From Patescibacteria group bacterium (lineage in GTDB: Bacteria; Patescibacteriota; Gracilibacteria; UM-FILTER-43-11), in the NCBI GenBank assembly GCA_029260985.1, contig JAJDCE010000116.1:1-23303 (forward strand): DNA of 23,303 nucleotides. The letters are read 5' to 3'. Position 1 is the stretch's first letter. Every line of letters begins with the position of its first letter. Positions 14,218 to 20,427 of the stretch are shown here, in pieces. The translations under genes were made by a program, and so were the position numbers. Below the pieces are notes generated by a model. That model was given only the letters and a program-made list of their open reading frames with translations. It was not told the origin of the DNA and did not search any database.

Positions 14218-15303
14218 TTATACAAGTGAATTGATATCCTGCACAATCCCATGACGGGGCTGAGTCAGGTTTGAATATGAAGTTGCGTCCGTTTTCTGGA
14301 AAGCTCCAAAAAACGTGAGAGCCAAAAGAAGGCCGAGCGTCATTGATAGGGCTTCTTCCAGCAAGTTAAAATTGATGTGGCGGATCACTGGCAAGTGATT
14401 CCACATTCGGGAAAAATATTGAAAACGATCTTTGTGCGGTCCGGCAATTTTTAGCATTTCTATAAGTTCTCTTTGGGCCAGACTCCCCCATTCTTTTGCG
14501 TGTTGTTCCACCATAATGTAACGAAGAGTTGAAAAGGTGACGAGGGTGATGAAATAGAGACTTAAGGCAACTGCAAAAATACCAGCAAACAGGAAGACAA
14601 TCGTTGCGCCAATGATGGCGAATACAAAAGCCATGGTCACCTGAGAGTTGCTGATGTAATCCTCTCGCTGCTTATAGTGAATCTTCACCATCGCGTGAAA
14701 GAAATACACTAAGCTGGCAACAATCGGAAGGATTGCACCCTGAGCCTTAGAAACAACGCTAAAGTCGAGAATTGTCCATGAGCCTATAAGTGCTTCCGGT
14801 GCCTTCACCATCAGGCTTAAACCCCAGAAAGTGAAGAAGAATAGAGCGATCTGCATGAGCACCATCAGGGCTCCGCGGTGATGGATTTTTTCGTTCACAT
14901 CATAAAGCTTATGAAGTTCATCCTCAGTTTTACTGACTGAAAGCTCACCGCTATTGAAACGGTCTACTAGTTTTTTGTGGAACAAATGAATCTTTTTTTG
15001 CTTAAGCTGAATTCGGGTGCTTGGATAGAGTAAAATGAGTTCTACAAGCAGTGCCAATGCGATGATCGAAAGAAGAACGCTACCGCCTAAAAATGTCATC
15101 AAGCCGTTAAAAATAACGGCGAAAAGATTGGCTACCTCTGCCTTAAATCCAGAATACACATGAGGACTAGCCTGGATGGAATTCAGAGCCGCCTCAGGCG
15201 CACTTTGGTGTACCATGTCAGGCGCACTGCCTTGCTGATAAGCGAGGTAAATACTAAGGGAGAATAGTCCAATGGTGGCGAGAATCAGTCCGAATCGTTT
15301 CAT
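14218..15303 (-). CDS. Divergent YidC/Oxa1/Alb3-like membrane insertase
   Basis: A 361-residue membrane protein. A signal or first TM (5-22) and a short outside segment lead to a TM at about 73-93, then L-Y-P-S-T-R and a basic cytoplasmic helical hairpin (about 95-143) with an E-D-E-L-H-K-L-Y segment. TMs follow near 145-167, 188-208 and 224-258, and a final hydrophobic segment near 312-335. The order and the I-x-L-L-x-P plus charged hairpin plus L-x-Q-x-x-x-F arrangement match YidC/Oxa1, which inserts and folds membrane proteins. The groove Arg found in the usual L-I-R-L-x-L-x-P is Glu here (E88), so the mechanism may differ. First gene of the surface operon, hence possibly a dedicated insertase for the anchored cohesin/dockerin proteins. 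Family assignment is by motif order only. Confidence 0.65.
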   Translation of the reverse strand: MKRFGLILATIGLFSLSIYLAYQQGSAPDMVHQSAPEAALNSIQASPHVYSGFKAEVANLFAVIFNGLMTFLGGSVLLSIIALALLVELILLYPSTRIQLKQKKIHLFHKKLVDRFNSGELSVSKTEDELHKLYDVNEKIHHRGALMVLMQIALFFFTFWGLSLMVKAPEALIGSWTILDFSVVSKAQGAILPIVASLVYFFHAMVKIHYKQREDYISNSQVTMAFVFAIIGATIVFLFAGIFAVALSLYFITLVTFSTLRYIMVEQHAKEWGSLAQRELIEMLKIAGPHKDRFQYFSRMWNHLPVIRHINFNLLEEALSMTLGLLLALTFFGAFQKTDATSYSNLTQPRHGIVQDINSLV

Positions 15304-15338
15304 GTTTGTTTCTTTTTTTAGAGAAAGTAAATCTTATT

Positions 15339-15367
15339 ATTATAGCAAATTTTAGCCAATCTATCAA
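15339..15367 (-). promoter_or_regulatory. Strong extended -10 promoter of the surface operon
   Basis: On the minus strand, -35 TTGATA (15362-15367) and -10 TATAAT (15339-15344) are 17 nt apart, with TGC directly before the -10 (extended -10). The leader to the ATG at 15303 is about 29 nt, A-rich and without Shine-Dalgarno. Gaps between the six downstream genes are 24-43 nt with no other good promoter, so one transcript of about 10 kb is likely. Confidence 0.75.
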
Positions 15368-15424
15368 TTGTATAGAATTGACACAAGTTGTGAATTATTG
15401 TTTTTAAATTTCACAAAATAATAC

Positions 15425-15462
15425 GAGGAGATTTGTCGAATCAAATCAATCCTCCCTTTTTT
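15425..15462 (+). terminator. Orphan rho-independent terminator
   Basis: The stem GAGGA-GATTTG pairs with CAAATC-aa-TCCTC (11 bp with a 2-nt bulge, loop TCGAAT) and is followed by CC and six T (15457-15462). No plus-strand gene precedes it. It may end a small RNA or antisense transcript starting between 15345 and 15420. Confidence 0.6.
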
Positions 15463-15618
15463 CAAAAGCTATCTAATTTTATTTGGTATTCAGAGAGGCT
15501 TATTTTTTGTAAAGGGTTGGTTGACGGATTTAGAAAATGTGAAAATAGGAATTTGTTTAGTTAAGGTCAGATTATGGATGGTTCAGGATTTTGAAGGAGT
15601 CAAATTTTTCTCCTCTTT

Positions 15619-15744
15619 GTCATTCCTGCGAAAGCAGGAATCTTATAATTATCAATGATTGAACGACCTATTTCCCAAAGAACTATCAGGCAATTTTCTT
15701 AGAATAGGTTTATTGGCATAGATTCCTGCTTTCGCAGGAATGAC
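15619..15744. repeat. 126-bp element bounded by inverted 24-bp hairpin repeats
   Basis: 15619-15642 and 15721-15744 are exact reverse complements. Each is itself a hairpin, ATTCCTGC-GAAA-GCAGGAAT, with a GNRA-type loop on one strand. The 78 bp between them contain no gene. A fragment of the motif (AGGAATGACA) recurs at 15757-15766. Similar CATTCC(T/C)GCGAAAGC repeats are dispersed in many bacteria. The layout resembles a miniature non-autonomous element. Confidence 0.75.
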
Positions 15745-15790
15745 AGGGGGATGGGTAGGAATGACATATCTACTAAGACTATCTAAAGAC

Positions 15791-15819
15791 TTGCATGAGA
15801 TTAAAAAAAATGATATAAT
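15791..15819 (+). promoter_or_regulatory. Extended -10 promoter of the secretion/pilin cluster
   Basis: -10 TATAAT (15814-15819) is preceded by TGA (extended -10), with a weak -35 TTGCAT (15791-15796) 17 nt upstream. The predicted start leaves only 12-14 nt before the ATG at 15840, without Shine-Dalgarno, so translation is nearly leaderless. Confidence 0.7.
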
Positions 15820-15839
15820 ATAGAGATAAATATCCCTAG

Positions 15840-18293
15840 ATGAAACAACTGTCCCGATTCCTCACCGTATTCCTTTTAGCACTCACCTGCTTTACCAGTG
15901 CTCATGTACACGCTGCAGATATCAGTGATCCGGCCTTAACGGATATGGTGATTATTCCGGATGAGCCGGCGCCGGAAGCGGAGGTGGATTTTATTGTGGC
16001 CTATGCCAATCATGGTTCAATTACGTCTCAACCACTAATCCTACTGGTTGATTTTGATGAGAATATTTTCAAGCGAATTGTGGTGGGAGATTCGAAACGA
16101 TGTGTGAATACCGGAATATCGGTTAGCTGTAACCTTTCCCCCTTAAATACAGGTGAATCCGGTAGTATCGGATTCACAGGTTTTGTGGCTGATAATGCCC
16201 GATTGGGAAATAAGGTTATAACCTATGCATCGATCAAAGAGCCCGGGAATGCGGATGACAAAACCACTAATAATCTGAAAGATCTGATGGTTCAGATCGG
16301 TAAAAAAACCAAACAGACTATTGCGGCTGCTTCTGGTTCCACCAACGCTGAACTTCTCAAGACAAAGGCGCCGCTCGAAATGCCATCAGGCAGTCAGAAT
16401 GTTTCACTTTTCAATGTTGAGGATGATCCAAACTGGAAAGTCAGCAGTCTTTACACGGCTGGGCTTAAATTCATTATTCGTGGTAAAGAAGCTTTGGCCT
16501 GGTCGTTGGGGATAGACCAATCCGGTTTTCATAACCCAGCCATACGGCAGAATTATGCCAAGGTACTGACGGTAGTGAATAGCTTATTTATCATTGGCCT
16601 TCTTGCCATTGCCGCAATGTGGATTTTTAGCTTACTCATTCCACGAAGTACCCTAAAGAGAGTGATTCTGATTTATGCAATGGCGGTCGTTTTTGTGAAT
16701 TTTGCACTCCCGATCAATCAACTATTTATTGATGGAACCGGCCTTTTACAGAAGACGTTTATATCGGACATAGATATTACAAAGATCGCTAAAACGCCGA
16801 ATTATAATGACACCTCAGCCGTGGGTTACGAAAATCAAACAGGTTTCTTAAAAACCTCTCAGCAAAAAAGCTTGAGCCTTACGGTTTCAAATGAAGGTTC
16901 TGATAGTACAGTATCCACTCCGGTCGGACGAATTGGCCAAGGGATTACCAGTCTTCAGAAGCCTAATTATATCGGGACGATTATGATTCCGATTGCGGAT
17001 GATAAGGGTAATATAGTGAAAGTTGAGGAAGAGACGGTTCAGCTCAGGTCCACAGCGGATCAGATTCTTAGCTTGGACACGGGTCAGAAAATTGCCCTGA
17101 CTGACGAACAGGGGTTTGATCCTAATAAAGAGCATTCCGTTTTTGCTTTTCTGATGTTCATTCTTACAGGGCTCGCTTACTTTGGAATGGCGCTTCTTTT
17201 TATGGTTCGAATTGTACTACTTTGGGCGCTAATGATTGTATCACCTGTTCTGTTTTTACTGGCGATCTTCAAGGCTACCCGAGGTTATTTTAAGAGCTGG
17301 CTCGGTATTTACGCCCGATGGCTTTTTATCGGCCCTCTTCTGGCGCTTGGCATCAGTATTGTGGTGAATATTTGGGAGGTCGTGGGTCTGCCGATCACCA
17401 GTTCTTATACCAGTGCCGGTCAGTTCGGCTTGCTTTCGAATATTGGTTTTTATCTACCGGGTACCGATACGATCAATACTCTGAGTACGACCCCACAAAT
17501 GATGGAGTATTTCTTATTCCTCATCATGCTTTACCTGCCGCTCCTGTTTGCGTTTATGCTCACCCGTCAGAAATTCTGGTCTGCTGCGGCGACCACGGTG
17601 ATCGAAAAAGTTCAATCAGCACGAAATGAAGTAGCTCCAGCAAGGAGCACCACTGGTGAAACTAAAGCTGAAAAGGAAACTCCTGGGGCGAAGTCACTCG
17701 TGAGCGGAGTAAAAGGATTCCTAGGGGCAAAACTTTCTAAACTTACCGCTACGCCGATTCCTGAATCACTTCAGCAAACCCCTCAAGCCCGATCACCTAA
17801 GCATATGGAAACAGCCAGCAGCTTTCTTCCTCAACACCTCGCTTTAACTCCGATGAAAGAGCTTCTGGATTTAACAGCCGGTGATTCTAAGGGGTCTCGG
17901 AATGCCCATCAAAAATCGATTGAAACGCTGGCAAATCCGGAGTCAATTGGTGACGTTGCATTACAAAAACAAGTGACAGCGGTTCGTCAGGAAATCACTG
18001 AGCGAGCGAACAAGGGTGATGCTGATGCGGCAACTGTAATGAATGAAATTCATGATCATGAAACCACACTGGCTACTCAAGCTCCAGCAGTTGAAGTTAA
18101 ATCTGACGAGAAGTCTGTTAAGGTTGATGTGACTTTGAAGGAAAAAACGAAAACTCCTAAGTCAGTCACCGATCTCAAAATGAAGAAGGACATTGAAGAA
18201 GATGAAAACACTGACGAAAAGCATGTTCCGGACGGCGATCCAGGAAAAAAGGAGCGTAAGTCTCGAAAGTCAAAAAATAAAAAACGTAAATGA
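15840..18293 (+). CDS. VirB6/TrbL-like polytopic membrane protein with extracellular N-terminal domain
   Basis: An 817-residue protein. Signal peptide 1-25 (H-V-H-A | A-D-I). Residues about 26-160 form an exported beta-sandwich of CARDB/DUF11 type, with N-H-G and a G-E-S-G-S-I-G-F-T-G strand. TMs lie near 244-264 and 272-292, then a soluble loop to about 425. A block of TMs follows (about 432-455, 458-480, 495-520), with a Trp-rich R-G-Y-F-K-S-W-L-G-I-Y-A-R-W loop, and one more near 555-580. The last 230 residues are polar and probably cytoplasmic, ending in a Lys/Arg-rich tail. The topology and the pilin-like genes that follow match the TrbL/VirB6-type inner-membrane channel component of Patescibacterial type IV secretion or pilus clusters. 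The stop TGA overlaps the next ATG (ATGA), indicating translational coupling. No ATPase is in this window. Confidence 0.7.
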   Translation: MKQLSRFLTVFLLALTCFTSAHVHAADISDPALTDMVIIPDEPAPEAEVDFIVAYANHGSITSQPLILLVDFDENIFKRIVVGDSKRCVNTGISVSCNLSPLNTGESGSIGFTGFVADNARLGNKVITYASIKEPGNADDKTTNNLKDLMVQIGKKTKQTIAAASGSTNAELLKTKAPLEMPSGSQNVSLFNVEDDPNWKVSSLYTAGLKFIIRGKEALAWSLGIDQSGFHNPAIRQNYAKVLTVVNSLFIIGLLAIAAMWIFSLLIPRSTLKRVILIYAMAVVFVNFALPINQLFIDGTGLLQKTFISDIDITKIAKTPNYNDTSAVGYENQTGFLKTSQQKSLSLTVSNEGSDSTVSTPVGRIGQGITSLQKPNYIGTIMIPIADDKGNIVKVEEETVQLRSTADQILSLDTGQKIALTDEQGFDPNKEHSVFAFLMFILTGLAYFGMALLFMVRIVLLWALMIVSPVLFLLAIFKATRGYFKSWLGIYARWLFIGPLLALGISIVVNIWEVVGLPITSSYTSAGQFGLLSNIGFYLPGTDTINTLSTTPQMMEYFLFLIMLYLPLLFAFMLTRQKFWSAAATTVIEKVQSARNEVAPARSTTGETKAEKETPGAKSLVSGVKGFLGAKLSKLTATPIPESLQQTPQARSPKHMETASSFLPQHLALTPMKELLDLTAGDSKGSRNAHQKSIETLANPESIGDVALQKQVTAVRQEITERANKGDADAATVMNEIHDHETTLATQAPAVEVKSDEKSVKVDVTLKEKTKTPKSVTDLKMKKDIEEDENTDEKHVPDGDPGKKERKSRKSKNKKRK

Positions 18294-18883
18294 AAATATT
18301 TAATAAAACCCTAGGCCTTCTTCTGACACTTGGACTCTTCAGTCCAATCATGGCCTTCGCACAAGAAGCTGAGGCAGCGCCTGAAGGAACTCAAACTATT
18401 CTGGGTGAAGTATCGACCTTTGGTGAATTTATCTCTTTGGTGTGGAGTTATGGATCTCAAGTCATTATTGCCTTAGCAGTCTTCTTCATTATTCTGGGCG
18501 CCTTCTTTTATGTGGCCTCTGCTGGTGATGAGGCTAAAATTTCACAAGGGAAACAAATGATCATCGGCTCTCTTGTCGCTATTGTCATTGTGATTCTTTC
18601 TGGTGTATTGGTTCGAACACTTCATAAGCCGGCTGAGGGAACAGCAGGGGCTCTTACCGATGTGCCGCAAGTGATCAATAATGCCTCCAATTTACTGGTG
18701 GGACTCATCGGCGCCTTTACTGTTTTTATGTTTGTATATGCAGGACTTATGTATGTAACAGCTCGGGGTGATACCGAGAAGGTGAGCAAAGCCCATTCCG
18801 CCCTAAAATACGCAGTTTTCGGTTTGGTCATTGGTGTTTTTGCCTTCGCGATCGTAAATACTGCATTAAATTATTTTCTATAG
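18290..18883 (+). CDS. Double T4SS_pilin-type membrane protein
   Basis: A 197-residue protein. Signal peptide about 1-24 (A-F-A-Q). It is an internal duplication of the two-TM pilin module. The first copy (about 45-110) carries A-S-A-G-D-E-A-K-I-S-Q-G-K. The second (about 128-195) carries T-A-R-G-D-T-E-K-V-S-K-A-H. Each motif sits in the short loop between two hydrophobic helices. This is the TrbC/VirB2-like T4SS_pilin family common in Patescibacteria. The start overlaps the stop of the VirB6-like gene by 4 bp, and the next gene begins 1 nt after its stop. Likely a subunit of a surface filament or of the secretion channel; which one cannot be told. Confidence 0.8.
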   Translation: MKIFNKTLGLLLTLGLFSPIMAFAQEAEAAPEGTQTILGEVSTFGEFISLVWSYGSQVIIALAVFFIILGAFFYVASAGDEAKISQGKQMIIGSLVAIVIVILSGVLVRTLHKPAEGTAGALTDVPQVINNASNLLVGLIGAFTVFMFVYAGLMYVTARGDTEKVSKAHSALKYAVFGLVIGVFAFAIVNTALNYFL

Positions 18884-18884
18884 A

Positions 18885-19244
18885 ATGAAACATCTATCCC
18901 TTTGGACAGACATTAAAACGGCCTATGCTCAAGAGCTTATCAACTGCTCTGATGGAACTCAGGCAGATCCCACGATTGGCTGCGTAAATGCTCCAGGTGC
19001 TTTGGTTCGATCTGAGACCAGTTTGACTGAGCTTATTTTAACGGGATCCAATCATTTTATGACGATCGTGGCGGCAGTGGCCGTGATTATGCTAATGGTG
19101 GCTGCGATTCAATACGCGCTGGCAGCAGGTGATGGTGAAAAAATCAATCGTTCGAAGCGAAATATGTTCTGGAGTGTGCTTGGATTGGGCATTGCTATAT
19201 TGGCTAAGGTTGGGGTTAAGTTTATTTTAGGGGGAATTAGTTAA
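18885..19244 (+). CDS. T4SS_pilin-type protein, single module
   Basis: A 119-residue protein with one two-TM module (about 55-117) and the motif L-A-A-G-D-G-E-K-I-N-R-S-K between the helices. The N-terminal 50 residues are polar with two Cys (C21 and C33) and no clear hydrophobic signal; A-Y-A-Q near 14-17 resembles a remnant cleavage site. An in-frame stop just upstream rules out a longer start. It begins 1 nt after the previous stop, so it depends on coupling. Last gene of the contiguous operon. An 8-bp-arm palindrome centred at 19252 overlaps its stop. Confidence 0.75.
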   Translation: MKHLSLWTDIKTAYAQELINCSDGTQADPTIGCVNAPGALVRSETSLTELILTGSNHFMTIVAAVAVIMLMVAAIQYALAAGDGEKINRSKRNMFWSVLGLGIAILAKVGVKFILGGIS

Positions 19245-19286
19245 GAAATTCAGAATTTCTCAATTCCGCTAAAGCACTATGTTTTA

Positions 19287-19315
19287 TTGACATTTGTACT
19301 TTTTTATGGTAAAAT
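19287..19315 (+). promoter_or_regulatory. Near-consensus promoter upstream of the GC-rich lipoprotein
   Basis: -35 TTGACA (19287-19292, perfect) and -10 TAAAAT (19310-19315) are 17 nt apart, with an extended TGG before the -10. It yields a leader of roughly 180 nt before the ATG at 19503. Confidence 0.7.
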
Positions 19316-19321
19316 AGGCAC

Positions 19322-19488
19322 AAATTTGATCTGTTGCCTTTTACTATTTTGAAAGTGCCCAGATCTGCTCCTTTAAAACAGCATCGGTTATATATTCTGG
19401 GCGTTACATTAGGTTGTAAATTTATTGCTTAATGCCACGCTCAGAACGGATAAAGAAAAGGCAATTTTGCCACAATCCACATGCCGCT
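19322..19488 (+). other. Long leader with an inverted repeat
   Basis: The transcript from the promoter above would contain the 7-bp pair GCCCAGA/TCTGGGC (19357-19363, 19396-19402) around a 32-nt loop, and a smaller GGCAA/TTGCC hairpin (19460-19471). I recognise no riboswitch or known RNA family. A separate small RNA is possible, but no T-tract terminator follows. The composition changes from AT-rich to GC-rich around 19430-19490. Confidence 0.35.
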
Positions 19489-19494
19489 AAGGAG
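19489..19494 (+). promoter_or_regulatory. Consensus Shine-Dalgarno
   Basis: AAGGAG ends 8 nt before the ATG at 19503. It fixes that start. It is the only strong Shine-Dalgarno in the window; the other genes have A-rich or coupled starts. Confidence 0.8.
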
Positions 19495-19502
19495 ACAAAG
19501 CT

Positions 19503-20102
19503 ATGCGCGCATTGATCCTGGTTCTCGCAATCGCAACCCTAACTGTCGCTGGCTGTGAGGATGACAAGAAGCAGCCCGACGCCAACACCAAAGCAAATGC
19601 CAAACTTCTCAACGACCAGGTCAGGCGGGCGGCGGTCATCGCAAAGCCCATCATTCCCTACAAAGGAACTGTCTTCGAGAAACCCGGCACCTTCGTCGGG
19701 TTCGTCAAGGGCGCTGGGCTGATCGTCCACACCGTCTTCACACGTGACCAAGCCAAGGGGCTGGGCAAATGCCCAACGGGTAAGTTGACCGGTGGTATGA
19801 TCGCCGGCAAAGACAAGAAGGATCTGTCGCTCCACCTGAAATGCAGCCTCTCCGACGGGTGGTTCACCATCGCCTGGAGGGACAACAAGAAGGAGGGGCG
19901 GTGGGTAGTGAGCCACAGCCTGCGAACCCCTAACAATCCGGAGATGCGGTTCAAGAAAAACTGCGCCTGCGGAAACCTGGCCAACGGTACCAAGGTGTGC
20001 GGACTCTTCGCTTACAGCGCCAAGAACGGCATCTCGGAGAAGGAGGTGAAGAAGAAGTTCGGTGATGTCTACGTCATCGAAGGCCGCTGCCCAACACCCT
20101 AA
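19503..20102 (+). CDS. GC-rich lipoprotein of unknown family, probably acquired
   Basis: A 199-residue protein. A short lipoprotein signal with lipobox V-A-G-C (C18) is followed by acidic E-D-D, which in proteobacteria can affect Lol sorting. The mature part is basic and soluble. It has Cys near 90, 110 and 153-155 (C-A-C), and later Cys in the V-C-G and R-C-P segments, suggesting disulfides. No known domain recognised. Codons strongly favour G/C in third position (GTC, ATC, AAG, GGC), unlike all neighbours. It is the only gene with a consensus Shine-Dalgarno, and it is closed by a GC-rich hairpin. It interrupts the pilin cluster. A lipoprotein from a high-GC donor, perhaps a proteobacterial or myxobacterial-type host or neighbour, fits; an assembly chimera is the alternative. 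Confidence 0.75.
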   Translation: MRALILVLAIATLTVAGCEDDKKQPDANTKANAKLLNDQVRRAAVIAKPIIPYKGTVFEKPGTFVGFVKGAGLIVHTVFTRDQAKGLGKCPTGKLTGGMIAGKDKKDLSLHLKCSLSDGWFTIAWRDNKKEGRWVVSHSLRTPNNPEMRFKKNCACGNLANGTKVCGLFAYSAKNGISEKEVKKKFGDVYVIEGRCPTP

Positions 20103-20121
20103 ACACAACCGATGCTGAATG

Positions 20122-20170
20122 CCCCGCATTGCCATATGGTATATCTACATGATTACCAGGCAATGCGGGG
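20122..20170 (+). terminator. GC-rich hairpin after the lipoprotein gene
   Basis: CCCCGCATTGCC pairs perfectly with GGCAATGCGGGG (12 bp), continued inside by TGGTA/TACCA after a 3-nt bulge. The following sequence is T-rich (GTTTA, later TTTTT) but not a clean T-run. Probably the terminator that came with the lipoprotein gene. Confidence 0.65.
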
Positions 20171-20237
20171 GTTTAGCTTGTCTGATTTTTATATTATTTC
20201 AATTGTTATTATTTTTTTGGATAACTGAAACTCAAAA

Positions 20238-20309
20238 TCATAAATGTTACATCTAATTGTTACATAAATTGTGTAACATTTATGAGTTATTTCGGAGTAA
20301 AATGTAACA
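20238..20309. promoter_or_regulatory. TGTNACA motif cluster with 14-bp inverted repeat
   Basis: 20238-20251 and 20272-20285 are perfect 14-bp inverted repeats with a 20-nt gap. TGTTACA occurs at 20245 and 20258, and TGTAACA at 20272 and 20303. The cluster lies in AT-rich DNA 64 nt upstream of the -35 of the fourth pilin gene. Candidate operator array or RNA hairpin; the binder is unknown. Confidence 0.5.
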
Positions 20310-20372
20310 TTTTAATTGTTAATTATTAAAAAATAAATAATTCAGTTGTCTATCCTATTTTGAATTTCAGCC

Positions 20373-20400
20373 TTGTACTCAAATTTCATTATTGTATACT
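20373..20400 (+). promoter_or_regulatory. Promoter of the MopE-motif pilin gene
   Basis: -35 TTGTAC (20373-20378) and -10 TATACT (20395-20400) with a 16-nt spacer. AAGGA (20411-20415) follows, 12 nt before the ATG at 20428. The longer frame from TTG at 20392 starts inside this -10 region and is therefore unlikely. Confidence 0.55.
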
Positions 20401-20427
20401 TTTTTTGAACAAGGAAATCAATCAATT

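Larger units (their letters stand above)
15304..15839. other. Divergent intergenic region between surface and secretion operons
   Basis: This 536-bp region has no convincing gene on either strand. It holds the two divergent promoters at its ends, an inverted repeat TTGTGAA/TTCACAA (15388-15394, 15410-15416), a plus-strand terminator (15425-15462) and a hairpin-bounded element (15619-15744). A TTGACA at 15378-15383 points rightward, but no good -10 follows. Confidence 0.6.

Noticed and set aside
15521..15549. Promoter TTGACG in the intergenic region
   Set aside because: No acceptable -10 lies at the right distance and no gene follows.
18291..18293. Possible TGA recoding (Gracilibacteria code)
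   Set aside because: The TGA falls exactly at an ATGA coupling site after a Lys/Arg tail, so it is a normal stop; other genes need no TGA read-through.
19539..20135. Long open frame on the minus strand of the GC-rich lipoprotein
   Set aside because: GC-rich genes often leave long antisense frames; the plus strand has a lipobox, a Shine-Dalgarno and a terminator.
20392..20427. Upstream TTG start for the MopE-motif pilin
   Set aside because: It overlaps the predicted -10 box and would put polar residues before the signal peptide; ATG 20428 has AAGGA upstream.
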